The notes: generated by a model from the letters alone, not told the origin. Shown: positions 1-5,955, counted from the first letter of the stretch. The stretch is 5,955 nt of DNA from Bacillaceae bacterium UBA7792 (GCA_002480735.1 DLCS01000058.1:577-6531); one strand, 5' to 3'. Translations and numbers: made by a program.

Positions 1-728
1 ATTGTAAAATCCGTTTCATGGCCAACTGCTGATATTATCGGAACCCTTGACGCAAAGATAGCTCTCACTACGGCTTCTTCGTTAAAGGCCCATAGCTCTT
101 CAATCGAGCCACCACCGCGACCAACGATCAAGCAGTCTACCTCATTCATTTCATTTGCCTTTTCAATCGCCTTCACAATCGAGCCTGATGCATGGTCACC
201 TTGTACAAGCGCTGGAAAAATGAGGATGCGGGCAACCGGATACCTTCTTTTAATCGTTGTAATAATATCCCGGACGGCAGCACCTGTTGGAGAGGTAATG
301 ACTCCTACCGTATTCGGGAACTTCGGGAGTGGCTTTTTATGCTCAGGTGAGAAAAGTCCTTCCTTCTCTAATCTTTCCTTTAGCTGCTCGTAGGCTAAAT
401 ATAGATCACCGATTCCATCAGGCTGCATCGTCTTCACATAGATTTGATACTGCCCACCCTGCTCATAGACGGTGACTTCACCAGAGAGAAGGACCTTCAT
501 CCCATTTTCAGGAATAAATTTGAGGGAGCGGTTTTGACTTGCAAACATAACCGCCAAAATTCGAGCTCTTTCATCCTTAAGCGTAAAATACATATGGCCA
601 CTTGAATGCTGTTTGAAGTTAGAGATTTCTCCCTTCACAAATACATCATGAAGATGGGGATCAGCATCAAATTTTCTTTTGATATATTTTGTTAAAGCAG
701 TAACAGTTAAAAAGCGGTTCTCGCTCAT
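1..728 (-). CDS. xseA: Exodeoxyribonuclease VII large subunit XseA, partial (3' end beyond window)
   Basis: Large, catalytic subunit of exonuclease VII, which with many copies of small XseB degrades single-stranded DNA in both directions during repair and recombination in the cytoplasm. Translating the minus strand from the ATG at 728 gives 242 codons plus two bases, open to the left edge, so the C-terminal part is missing. Residues 1-100 or so form the OB-fold single-strand DNA binding domain ([20 protein letters not shown], then a [13 protein letters not shown] segment). The catalytic domain follows, with the conserved [15 protein letters not shown] (141-155), [17 protein letters not shown] (202-218) and SAVGHETDF (233-241) segments. 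AAGGAG at 742-737 lies 8 bases before the ATG. The nusB stop is 32 bases upstream with no visible terminator, so it is probably co-transcribed with nusB. In B. subtilis folD sits between these two genes; here it does not. Identification is confident from the motifs. Confidence 0.96.
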   Translation of the reverse strand, partial: MSENRFLTVTALTKYIKRKFDADPHLHDVFVKGEISNFKQHSSGHMYFTLKDERARILAVMFASQNRSLKFIPENGMKVLLSGEVTVYEQGGQYQIYVKTMQPDGIGDLYLAYEQLKERLEKEGLFSPEHKKPLPKFPNTVGVITSPTGAAVRDIITTIKRRYPVARILIFPALVQGDHASGSIVKAIEKANEMNEVDCLIVGRGGGSIEELWAFNEEAVVRAIFASRVPIISAVGHETDFT

Positions 729-760
729 ATGAAAAACTCCTTACAAAACTGGAAGCTGCC

Positions 761-1153
761 CTAGCTAACGACTTCCTTCACTTTGGATAAAATTCCGTTA
801 ATAAAGCGGCCCGATTCCTCATCTCCAAATACTTTTGCAATTTCAATCGCTTCGTCAATCACCACATTTGTCGGAACGTCCTCTTTGCAATACAGGAGCT
901 CGTAGGTGGAAAGTCTTAAAATATTTCTGTCAACAATGGCTAAGCGATCCATTGTCCACTTTTCAAGATTAGCTTGAATCAAATCATCAATCTGTGGAAG
1001 ATTTTCGACCACACCTAGTACAAGCCGTTCCAAGTAATCATCACTTCGCACACCGTCCAGGACATGCTCAATCGCTTCGTTCGGTACAGCATCACTTACA
1101 TCAATTTGAAATAGGGCCTGTAGTGCCTTTTCTCTCGCTGTTCTTCTTTTCAT
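761..1153 (-). CDS. nusB: Transcription antitermination factor NusB
   Basis: NusB is a small all-helical RNA-binding protein that, with NusE (ribosomal protein S10), binds boxA RNA and helps RNA polymerase transcribe rRNA operons without premature termination. The 130-residue product has the usual family length. It begins with the basic N-terminal signature MKRRTAREKALQALFQID and carries the typical C-terminal block: WTMDRLAIVDRNILRLSTYELL, then the PTNVVIDEAIEIAKVFG stretch and the GRFINGILSKV end. AAGGAG at 1170-1165 lies 11 bases before the ATG, slightly long but acceptable, and no in-frame alternative start fits better. It is preceded by a terminator after yqhY and by its own candidate promoter, so it probably starts a transcription unit that continues into xseA. 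Confidence 0.97.
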   Translation of the reverse strand: MKRRTAREKALQALFQIDVSDAVPNEAIEHVLDGVRSDDYLERLVLGVVENLPQIDDLIQANLEKWTMDRLAIVDRNILRLSTYELLYCKEDVPTNVVIDEAIEIAKVFGDEESGRFINGILSKVKEVVS

Positions 1154-1205
1154 CTATTGAAAAACTCCTTTATAAATAGGATTCAGTTTTTTGAAGTCCA
1201 TAGAA

Positions 1206-1233
1206 ATAATAGCATAACGACATGTCTTGTTAA
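1206..1233 (-). promoter_or_regulatory. Candidate sigma-A promoter for nusB-xseA
   Basis: Read on the minus strand, TTAACA (1233-1228, five of six matches to the -35 consensus) is followed after 16 bases by TATTAT (1211-1206, five of six matches to the -10 consensus). A TG one base upstream of the -10 makes it an extended -10 element. Transcription would begin near 1199, giving a leader of about 45 bases before the nusB ATG at 1153. It lies between the terminator that follows yqhY and nusB, which fits a separate nusB unit. This is a motif match by eye only. Confidence 0.6.
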
Positions 1234-1287
1234 AGGGAATCTTCCTACCTACTCTCACTATAACCTTTTTTTAAATGAAAAAGACTC

Positions 1288-1330
1288 AAAAAAATGAGAA
1301 AAGCCAAAGACATTGTGTTGTCTCTGGCTT
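1288..1330 (-). terminator. Intrinsic terminator after yqhY
   Basis: Minus-strand RNA forms a 12-bp stem from 1330-1319 and 1312-1301 with a six-base loop, and one G-U wobble at the seventh pair. The stem is followed by TTCTC, A and a run of seven T (1294-1288). On the plus strand the wobble becomes an A-C mismatch and the following sequence is not T-rich, so the hairpin is polarised for minus-strand transcription. It starts 12 bases beyond the yqhY stop codon and should end the accB-accC-yqhY transcript. The U tract is interrupted, so some read-through into nusB is possible. Confidence 0.8.
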
Positions 1331-1342
1331 CCGCTGTTTTAA

Positions 1343-1750
1343 CTACATTTCTTGTTCCGTTTCAGCTTCTTGCTTTTGTGTTTCAAATTGAATTCCAACG
1401 ATATGAACATTGACTTCCTCTGCTTCAAGGGCAGTCATGTTTAAAAGAGCCTGGCGAATATTATCTTGTACCTTTTGAGCAACCGTCGGTATGGATACTC
1501 CAAATTTCATTAGACAGTATACATCTACCTTGATTCCATCCTCTGTTAGTTCAACCTTTACACCCTTACCGTGGTTCTTTTTCCCAAGTCTTTCAACGAC
1601 ACCTGAAGCAAAATTCCCACGCATTTGTGAAACGCCTTCTACCTCTGAAGCCGCTATTCCCGCAATGACTTCAATGACTTCAGGAGCAATTTCAATTTTG
1701 CCAAGCCCTGATGGTCCTTGACTCATTTCTAAAATATTCTGTTCGCTCAT
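1343..1750 (-). CDS. yqhY: Asp23/Gls24-family protein YqhY
   Basis: A 135-residue protein of the Asp23/Gls24 envelope-stress family (formerly DUF322), matching B. subtilis YqhY. The Asp23 domain spans roughly residues 17-124: GKIEIAPEVIEVIAGIAASEVEGV, the MRGNF segment, GKGVKVELTEDGIKVDVYCL and the closing NVHIVGIQFET. A short acidic, Gln/Glu-rich tail follows. No signal peptide or membrane helix is seen, so it is cytosolic or peripheral. The molecular function is not settled; in B. subtilis the gene is co-expressed with accB-accC, and its loss selects suppressors in acetyl-CoA carboxylase genes, which suggests it modulates that enzyme. An upstream in-frame TTG at 1771 would overlap the accC stop, but the ATG at 1750 has GGAGG 8 bases before it and gives the family N-terminus, so I chose the ATG. 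A terminator follows closely. Confidence 0.93.
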   Translation of the reverse strand: MSEQNILEMSQGPSGLGKIEIAPEVIEVIAGIAASEVEGVSQMRGNFASGVVERLGKKNHGKGVKVELTEDGIKVDVYCLMKFGVSIPTVAQKVQDNIRQALLNMTALEAEEVNVHIVGIQFETQKQEAETEQEM

Positions 1751-1758
1751 TTCTGCAC

Positions 1759-1763
1759 CCTCC
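1759..1763 (-). promoter_or_regulatory. Ribosome binding site that fixes the yqhY start
   Basis: GGAGG on the minus strand (1763-1759) lies 8 bases before the ATG at 1750, within the 17-base gap after the accC stop. It lies inside the possible upstream TTG-initiated extension (from 1771), so it could not serve that start, and it supports the shorter 135-residue protein. Confidence 0.85.
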
Positions 1764-1767
1764 AGTA

Positions 1768-3123
1768 TCAATCTGATTTCATGACATCATACAATTCAAG
1801 AAATTTTGTATTAAAATCACCCGCCACAAACTTCTCATGGCTTAGTAATTTTAGGTGGAATGGAATCGTCGTATGAATACCTTCAATGACAAATTCACTC
1901 AACGCTCTTTTCATCCGAGAGATCGCTTCTTCTCTCGTGCTTCCATAAGAAATAATCTTCGCAATCATCGAATCATAAAAAGGAGGAATCGTATATCCTG
2001 GATATACAGCCGAATCAATTCGAACCCCTAAGCCACCAGGTGGGAGGTACATGTGAATCTTGCCAGGGGATGGCAGGAAGTTCTTCTCAGGGTTTTCGGC
2101 ATTGATTCTGCATTCAATAGCCCAACCATTAAACTCAACATCCTCCTGTGCGAATGCGAGCTTTTCCCCTGAAGCGACCTTAATTTGTTCCTTTATGAGA
2201 TCGACTCCCGTGACCATTTCGGTTACTGGATGCTCTACTTGGATTCGAGTATTCATTTCCATAAAGTAAAACTTTCGATTACGATAATCATAGATAAATT
2301 CTATCGTACCTGCACCCGTATAATCAACTGCTTTTGCTGCTTTTACAGCAGCATCGCCCATTTCTTTTCGAATCTCCTCATCCAATGCCGGAGATGGGGT
2401 TTCCTCCAAGAGCTTCTGCAGCCGTCTTTGGATCGAGCAATCACGCTCCCCTAGATGAACGACGTTCCCATGATTATCTGCGAGCACTTGTATTTCCACA
2501 TGGCGGAAATCCTCTATATATTTCTCAATGTATACACCAGGGTTACCGAAAGCCGTTAAGGCCTCCTGTTGCGTAATATTGATCCCTTTTATTAATTCGG
2601 TTTCATTACGGGCAACTCGAATCCCTTTTCCGCCGCCACCTGCAGTAGCCTTAATGATTACTGGATAGCCGATGGTGTTCGCAAGTTCAATCGCTTCCGC
2701 TTCATCCTTGATAATTCCTTGTGATCCAGGAACAATTGGCACATTGGCTGCCTTCATTGTTTCTCTCGCAATATCCTTTGTACCCATCTTCGTAATCGCT
2801 TCAGGAGAAGGACCAACAAAAATGATATTACACTCACGGCAAAGCTCAGCGAATGCTGCATTCTCCGCTAAAAAACCATAGCCGGGATGGATAGCCTGAC
2901 AACCCGTTAGCTTTGCAACACTTACAATATTGGTAAAATTTAAGTAGCTATCCTTTGACAGCGTTGGCCCGATACAATATGCCTCATCCGCTAGACTGAC
3001 ATGTAAGGCTTCTTTATCTGCTTCAGAGTAAACAGCGACCGACTCAATTCCCAGTTCTCTACAAGCGCGAATGATTCTGACCGCGATTTCTCCTCGATTA
3101 GCAATAAGTAATTTCTTGATCAT
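1768..3123 (-). CDS. accC: Acetyl-CoA carboxylase, biotin carboxylase subunit AccC
   Basis: Uses ATP and bicarbonate to carboxylate the biotin on AccB, the first half-reaction of acetyl-CoA carboxylase in fatty acid synthesis; cytoplasmic. From the ATG at 3123 the product has 451 residues, close to the 450 or so of the family. Order: N-terminal biotin-carboxylase domain (1-112, [20 protein letters not shown]), ATP-grasp domain (about 113-315) with the glycine-rich loop AGGGGKG (161-167), then the C-terminal domain (about 336-443). Residues aligning with the E. coli active site are present: K116, K158, H208, E275, E289, R293, E297 and R339, including the [13 protein letters not shown] signature. 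An upstream in-frame ATG at 3132 would add three residues, but it sits only 2 bases after AAGGAG, whereas the ATG at 3123 is 11 bases away and matches the usual [11 protein letters not shown] start. The accB stop lies in the ribosome binding site, so translation is probably coupled. Confidence 0.98.
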   Translation of the reverse strand: MIKKLLIANRGEIAVRIIRACRELGIESVAVYSEADKEALHVSLADEAYCIGPTLSKDSYLNFTNIVSVAKLTGCQAIHPGYGFLAENAAFAELCRECNIIFVGPSPEAITKMGTKDIARETMKAANVPIVPGSQGIIKDEAEAIELANTIGYPVIIKATAGGGGKGIRVARNETELIKGINITQQEALTAFGNPGVYIEKYIEDFRHVEIQVLADNHGNVVHLGERDCSIQRRLQKLLEETPSPALDEEIRKEMGDAAVKAAKAVDYTGAGTIEFIYDYRNRKFYFMEMNTRIQVEHPVTEMVTGVDLIKEQIKVASGEKLAFAQEDVEFNGWAIECRINAENPEKNFLPSPGKIHMYLPPGGLGVRIDSAVYPGYTIPPFYDSMIAKIISYGSTREEAISRMKRALSEFVIEGIHTTIPFHLKLLSHEKFVAGDFNTKFLELYDVMKSD

Positions 3124-3134
3124 GCTTGGCATCG

Positions 3135-3140
3135 CTCCTT
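3135..3140 (-). promoter_or_regulatory. accC ribosome binding site overlapping the accB stop codon
   Basis: AAGGAG (3140-3135, minus strand) shares its first two bases with the accB TAA stop (3141-3139). It is 2 bases from the ATG at 3132 and 11 bases from the ATG at 3123, so it favours the latter start. The overlap suggests translational coupling of the two carboxylase subunits, which are needed in defined ratio. Confidence 0.75.
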
Positions 3141-3648
3141 ATTCAGGCTTTACTAAAAACAGCGGCTGGCCATATTCCACTAGCTGACCGTTTTTCACAA
3201 GGATCTCAACAATTTCACCTTTCACTTCAGCCTCAATTTCATTAAATAACTTCATCGCCTCAACGATACACACGATGGAATCAGTTGATACCTTAGAGCC
3301 CACTTTCACATATGGCTCAGCATCAGGGGATGATGCTTCATAGAAGGTTCCAACCATCGGAGATGTAATCTTATGTAAATTCTCTGTCGTACTAGACTCC
3401 TTCACCTCTGGCGCTGGGGCCTCTTTCACCTCTTCCACTTCCTGCTTGACGGCTGCAGCTTCTACTGCCGTTGCCTGTGGGGCTAGGTCAACAGCTTGGG
3501 TTGATATTTGTGGTACAGAGACAGCAACAGTTTCCGTCTTATGCTTTTTCATTTTGATCTTGCAATCATCAAATTCATATACAAATTCGTCCAAATTCGA
3601 TTGGTCTACTAGCTTAATTAATTCGCGGATTTCTTGTACTTTTAGCAT
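3139..3648 (-). CDS. accB: Biotin carboxyl carrier protein of acetyl-CoA carboxylase AccB (BCCP)
   Basis: Carries the biotin that AccC carboxylates and that AccDA uses to make malonyl-CoA from acetyl-CoA. The 169-residue product from the ATG at 3648 has the standard architecture: an N-terminal helical region (about 1-37, [22 protein letters not shown]), a flexible Ala/Glu/Val/Pro-rich linker (about 38-92), and the C-terminal biotinyl domain (about 93-168) starting [12 protein letters not shown]. The biotin acceptor is the lysine of [10 protein letters not shown]133, 36 residues from the end, the expected place. An in-frame GTG at 3657 would add three residues but directly abuts the Shine-Dalgarno, while the ATG at 3648 has AGGGAG with 8 bases of spacing. 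It is first in the accB-accC-yqhY unit, downstream of a promoter covered by a FapR-like operator. The linker is more acidic than the Gln/Ala/Pro-rich one I recall from B. subtilis. Confidence 0.98.
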   Translation of the reverse strand: MLKVQEIRELIKLVDQSNLDEFVYEFDDCKIKMKKHKTETVAVSVPQISTQAVDLAPQATAVEAAAVKQEVEEVKEAPAPEVKESSTTENLHKITSPMVGTFYEASSPDAEPYVKVGSKVSTDSIVCIVEAMKLFNEIEAEVKGEIVEILVKNGQLVEYGQPLFLVKPE

Positions 3649-3656
3649 GAGTGACA

Positions 3657-3662
3657 CTCCCT
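3657..3662 (-). promoter_or_regulatory. Ribosome binding site that fixes the accB start
   Basis: AGGGAG (3662-3657, minus strand) is 8 bases before the ATG at 3648. Its last base is the first base of the alternative GTG at 3657, so that GTG could not be used with this site. Confidence 0.75.
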
Positions 3663-3670
3663 AATAAAAT

Positions 3671-3687
3671 TTGGTACTAGATACTAA
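3671..3687 (-). promoter_or_regulatory. FapR-like operator at the accB promoter
   Basis: The minus strand reads TTAGTATCTAGTACCAA, an imperfect 17-bp palindrome that differs at two positions from the idealised FapR operator TTAGTACCTAGTACTAA as I recall it. FapR is the Firmicute repressor of fatty acid and phospholipid synthesis genes and is released by malonyl-CoA. The site begins one base after the candidate -10 (3694-3689) and would cover the predicted transcription start near 3682, a position suited to repression. The match and position are seen directly; binding by FapR and regulation of accB are inferred. Confidence 0.7.
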
Positions 3688-3688
3688 C

Positions 3689-3718
3689 ACTATACGATAA
3701 GACCTTATAAAAATTCAA
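3689..3718 (-). promoter_or_regulatory. Candidate sigma-A promoter for accB-accC-yqhY
   Basis: On the minus strand, TTGAAT (3718-3713, four of six) and TATAGT (3694-3689, five of six) are separated by 18 bases. The predicted start near 3682 falls inside the FapR-like palindrome and leaves a leader of about 34 bases before the ATG at 3648. An A/T-rich stretch lies just upstream. This is a motif match by eye. Confidence 0.6.
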
Positions 3719-3733
3719 TCTTTTTCTAAGTAA

Positions 3734-3761
3734 TCAACAATGGGCTCTTCCCCTCTATAAT
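3734..3761 (+). promoter_or_regulatory. Candidate sigma-A promoter for the chemoreceptor gene
   Basis: TCAACA (3734-3739, four of six) is followed after 16 bases by a perfect TATAAT (3756-3761). The start would be near 3768, giving a leader of about 85 bases. The -35 is weak and the region is A/T-rich, so a chance match is possible. Confidence 0.35.
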
Positions 3762-3789
3762 AAATTAAATTTTCCAAATTTGCGAATGC

Positions 3790-3815
3790 GAAAAAGGATT
3801 TTTGTAGGATGATAT
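3790..3815 (+). promoter_or_regulatory. Weak candidate sigma-D (motility) promoter for the chemoreceptor gene
   Basis: GAAA (3790-3793), 14 bases, then GATGATAT (3808-3815), compared with the sigma-D pattern TAAA, 14-16 bases, GCCGATAT: three of four and six of eight matches. Chemoreceptor genes in Bacillus are commonly sigma-D dependent, which is why I list it, but the match alone is weak. The start would be near 3822, leaving about 30 bases before the ATG. Confidence 0.3.
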
Positions 3816-3852
3816 CGAAAAATAGTAAATAGGGGAAATAAGGAGGAGTTTT

Positions 3853-5334
3853 ATGAAGACCATTGAAGAAATCAAACAGGAGGATTTAACTAGAAAAAAT
3901 TCTCTTGTAGTAAAAGCGACCTTTGTTTGTGTCATTCTTGGGGCGGTTGTTGACATCATTCTCAAAAAGGAATTAGCACTCATTTTATCCATTATAATCG
4001 GTGGTTTCTTAGGAGTAGGAATTATTGCCACACTTCACTACACAAAGAAATTAGTCCATATGATTCCTTATTTAGCCACCATCCTAGTTTCGGTCGTCAT
4101 GTACATCATTATGGCAAATAGTGTTTCTCCAACGGCCTATGTGCTCCTGTATTTTATCCTGGCAACCGCTGCGATTTATATGGATCGAAGAGTGCTTTGG
4201 ACAGGATTTACACTTGGCATACTGGCAACAACTGTTTTTACATGGAAATATCATAGTCAGTTACCACTAGAAGCAAAAAATTACGCAACTGTTTATTTAC
4301 TCTATACGCTTAATACTATTTTACTAAATTTCCAGCTTGCTATATCGAAAAAACTTGCAGAAAACATCGTTGAAGCCCAGAAGCAAACGGAGGATTTGCT
4401 GTTAACGGATCGAGAAATTAGAAAAACGGTAGAAGAAAACACCTTAAGTCTCTCCGACCTCATTCATACTGTGAAAAATAAGAGCCATGAGAATTATGAA
4501 GCTTCACAGGAAATGAATCAATCCATTGGAGAGATTGCAGCAGGAATCCAAACCCAGTCCGATTCCATTGTTGAAATCACAAAGGCATTAGAGGTTTCAA
4601 GTCAGGTTGCGAATGAAACAAGTAATCTCGTGAAAAAACTTCACAAGGATACAATCAACGCTGAAGAAATCACTAATCATGGAGAAGTGCTCGTGACGAA
4701 ATTAAAGGAAGACCTCTCTGATTCCTTTGAAGATATGGGAAAAATAAATCAGCAAATGACCTCATTAGCTGATTTAGTAAAAGAGACATCCACCTTTGCA
4801 AAAGCCATTCAGGAAATCGCTGAACAAACCAATTTGCTTGCGCTTAATGCATCTATTGAGGCCGCTCGTGCAGGGGATTCTGGTAAGGGCTTTGCTGTCG
4901 TAGCTGAAGAGGTACGAAAGCTTGCAGATGTGACGAGAAAAACAGCGACGCAAATTACCGATAATTTGAGCGATGTCATCAGTGATACTCAAGGGACGAT
5001 GAAGACGGCTTCTGTTACAAGTGATAAAATTACCGATAACCTACAATTAGCACTCGATACCCATGAAGCCTTCACCAAAATCAAAGAAACCTTTCATGTG
5101 CTCAAGGAGGATATTTCCAAATATGACACATTGACCACGGATGTGTTAAATTCTTCAAAATCGATTGAAGTATCCATCAATGAATTTAGTTCGGTCATTG
5201 AACAGGCAAGTGCTTCTTTGCAGGAGCTCTCATCAACGGTAGGCTTGCAAACCTCTCAGCATGAAATGCTCCTTGGCTCAGCAATAGAAGCCTTTCAATC
5301 GGTGGAAAATTTAAAGCAGCTACAACAAAAATAA
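3853..5334 (+). CDS. Methyl-accepting chemotaxis protein with six membrane helices and no HAMP domain
   Basis: A chemoreceptor that should signal to the CheA kinase through CheW/CheV at the membrane; its stimulus is unknown. AAGGAGG at 3840-3846, with 6 bases of spacing, sets the ATG at 3853 and a product of 493 residues. After a 17-residue charged N-terminus come six hydrophobic helices at about 19-38, 40-62, 68-88, 93-110, 113-131 and 145-163, joined by short loops, so there is no sizeable extracellular ligand domain (a Cache or four-helix sensor is absent). The cytoplasmic coiled-coil rod starts right after helix six, leaving no room for HAMP. The hairpin tip, [20 protein letters not shown] (321-340) followed by [16 protein letters not shown], is the canonical MCP signalling motif. 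Each arm is about 157 residues, roughly 22 heptads, in line with the long 44-heptad class of Bacillus receptors. Possible methylation segments lie near 222-240 and 446-461. It is convergent with spoIIIAH and divergent from accB. Confidence 0.93.
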   Translation: MKTIEEIKQEDLTRKNSLVVKATFVCVILGAVVDIILKKELALILSIIIGGFLGVGIIATLHYTKKLVHMIPYLATILVSVVMYIIMANSVSPTAYVLLYFILATAAIYMDRRVLWTGFTLGILATTVFTWKYHSQLPLEAKNYATVYLLYTLNTILLNFQLAISKKLAENIVEAQKQTEDLLLTDREIRKTVEENTLSLSDLIHTVKNKSHENYEASQEMNQSIGEIAAGIQTQSDSIVEITKALEVSSQVANETSNLVKKLHKDTINAEEITNHGEVLVTKLKEDLSDSFEDMGKINQQMTSLADLVKETSTFAKAIQEIAEQTNLLALNASIEAARAGDSGKGFAVVAEEVRKLADVTRKTATQITDNLSDVISDTQGTMKTASVTSDKITDNLQLALDTHEAFTKIKETFHVLKEDISKYDTLTTDVLNSSKSIEVSINEFSSVIEQASASLQELSSTVGLQTSQHEMLLGSAIEAFQSVENLKQLQQK

Positions 5335-5357
5335 CGGGGGTTCCCCGTTATTTTTGT
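5325..5357. terminator. Bidirectional terminator between the chemoreceptor gene and spoIIIAH
   Basis: A perfect 15-bp inverted repeat (5325-5339 and 5343-5357) with a three-base loop. The G/C core is CGGGG/CCCCG, flanked by AACAAAAATAA on the left and TTATTTTTGTT-like sequence on the right, so transcripts from either strand have a hairpin ending in a U-rich tract. The TAA stop of the plus-strand gene (5332-5334) is inside the stem, and the spoIIIAH stop is 16 bases to the right. It serves both convergent genes. Confidence 0.9.
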
Positions 5358-5373
5358 ACTTGTTTAGCAGCAG

Positions 5374-5925
5374 CTATTTCTTCGGATGAAATTCGACGGC
5401 AACTGCCTGCATATGCCCAAGCTCATTCTTCACAACTTGAATGATCTCATTCGCTGCTTTGGCTGACGGTTTGTCTGATTTTACCGTAATATTTACCTTT
5501 TCTCCATCAGCACGAACTAATGCATCATCATAGCCCATGGCGATAATGAGCGTTTCTAGCACTGCTTCCTTTTGTGCTACCTGCTCTAAATTTTCAATCT
5601 TATCGTAGGCAGCTGAACGTTCTGCAGAAGGCAGCTCCGTTGATGCCATAATATCTCTTAATTCTTCCTTCATTTTACTTCTATCCTCATCAAGCTTTAA
5701 TCGCAATCCTTCGAATACTTCGTCACTGGCAACACTTGAAACAACAGACTCCCTATCCTCCGTTTCTACCGACGCATCCTGTTTCTCAACATCTTTCTTC
5801 TCTTGTTCCTCCACGCCTGCTAGCTGATTTTTTTGCTGATCAGGGGAGGTCATATAATAGACTGATAGAACAACCACTAAACTTAACATTGTTAATAGCC
5901 ATACAGTTTGCTTTTTTAATAACAT
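5374..5925 (-). CDS. spoIIIAH: Stage III sporulation protein SpoIIIAH
   Basis: Mother-cell component of the SpoIIIA-SpoIIQ channel that joins mother cell and forespore during engulfment; it binds forespore SpoIIQ in the intermembrane space. The 183-residue product begins MLLKKQTVWLLTMLSLVVVL, nearly identical to what I recall of B. subtilis SpoIIIAH, with one membrane anchor at about 8-24. An acidic, Lys/Glu/Gln-rich disordered linker covers about 28-68, a helical stretch covers about 70-118, and the C-terminal region (about 121-181, ETLIIAMGYDDALVRADGEKVNITVKSD to AVAVEFHPKK) is the YscJ/FliF-like ring-building domain. It is shorter than the roughly 218 residues I recall from B. subtilis, mainly in the linker. 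AGGAGG at 5938-5933 sits 7 bases before the ATG. The rest of the operon would lie to the right, outside the window; the 30 bases upstream hold only this ribosome site and too little to identify spoIIIAG. Confidence 0.96.
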   Translation of the reverse strand: MLLKKQTVWLLTMLSLVVVLSVYYMTSPDQQKNQLAGVEEQEKKDVEKQDASVETEDRESVVSSVASDEVFEGLRLKLDEDRSKMKEELRDIMASTELPSAERSAAYDKIENLEQVAQKEAVLETLIIAMGYDDALVRADGEKVNITVKSDKPSAKAANEIIQVVKNELGHMQAVAVEFHPKK

Positions 5926-5955
5926 GATAAATCCTCCTCGTATAGTAAGTTTAGA

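Noticed and set aside
1287..1298. Small CTCA/TGAG hairpin around the T-run after the yqhY terminator
   Set aside because: A four-base stem enclosing only A/T bases is too weak to be a separate feature; it is treated as the tail of the terminator.
2060..2881. Several plus-strand open frames of 69-89 codons antisense to accC, and similar ones opposite accB, yqhY, nusB and spoIIIAH
   Set aside because: They are shadows of strongly conserved genes on the minus strand, with no ribosome sites or known domains.
3762..3785. A/T-rich near-palindrome (AAATTTTCCAAATTT-like) in the MCP leader as a possible operator
   Set aside because: It is low-complexity A/T sequence whose symmetry is imperfect and expected by chance; I cannot match it to a known regulator.
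3762..3852. Possible riboswitch (for example cyclic-di-GMP) in the chemoreceptor leader
   Set aside because: No conserved riboswitch core segments or strong stems were found in the roughly 85-base leader.
3765..4031. An 88-codon minus-strand open frame overlapping the start of the chemoreceptor gene
   Set aside because: It lies antisense to the MCP leader and first membrane helices, has no convincing ribosome site or recognisable domain, and its composition is explained by the opposite strand's hydrophobic codons.
5926..5955. End of spoIIIAG at the right edge
   Set aside because: Only 15 bases lie beyond the spoIIIAH ribosome site. A minus-strand TAA at 5953-5951 could be its stop, but no coding sequence is visible to support it.

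Overview
This looks like the chromosome of an endospore-forming member of the Bacillaceae (a Bacillus-like genus). The evidence is the minus-strand gene order spoIIIAH, accB, accC, yqhY, nusB, xseA, which matches the B. subtilis spoIIIA-acc-nusB region, together with purine-rich AGGAGG-type ribosome binding sites, a moderately low G+C content, and proteins that closely resemble what I recall of the B. subtilis sequences. No mobile element, CRISPR array, tRNA or rRNA was seen.

Layout, read in the direction of transcription of the main cluster (minus strand, right to left). The window opens with spoIIIAH (5925 to 5374), the last gene of the sporulation channel operon; the rest of that operon lies outside the window. 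It ends at a perfect-stem hairpin that it shares with a convergent plus-strand gene. That gene (3853 to 5334) encodes a six-helix membrane methyl-accepting chemotaxis protein without HAMP or an extracellular sensor, and it separates spoIIIAH from accB, which are adjacent in B. subtilis. A 195-base divergent region holds the MCP leader and the accB promoter, with a FapR-like 17-bp operator covering the likely accB start point. Then come accB (BCCP), accC (biotin carboxylase) and yqhY (Asp23 family), tightly packed with ribosome sites at or near each junction, and closed by a hairpin-plus-T-run terminator. A new promoter then drives nusB and the 5' two thirds or so of xseA, which runs off the left edge. 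folD, which lies between nusB and xseA in B. subtilis, is absent here.

How it works together: accB and accC make the biotin-carrier and biotin-carboxylase halves of acetyl-CoA carboxylase, the committed step to malonyl-CoA. YqhY is genetically tied to that enzyme in B. subtilis. Malonyl-CoA is the ligand that releases FapR, so a FapR site at accB would place the enzyme that makes malonyl-CoA under the repressor that senses it. nusB and xseA serve transcription antitermination and DNA repair. The MCP and SpoIIIAH are functionally separate from these.

The region is mainly core chromosome. I did not find evidence for an undescribed multi-gene system. The most worthwhile points are the FapR-like operator at accB, the intruding chemoreceptor, and the missing folD.
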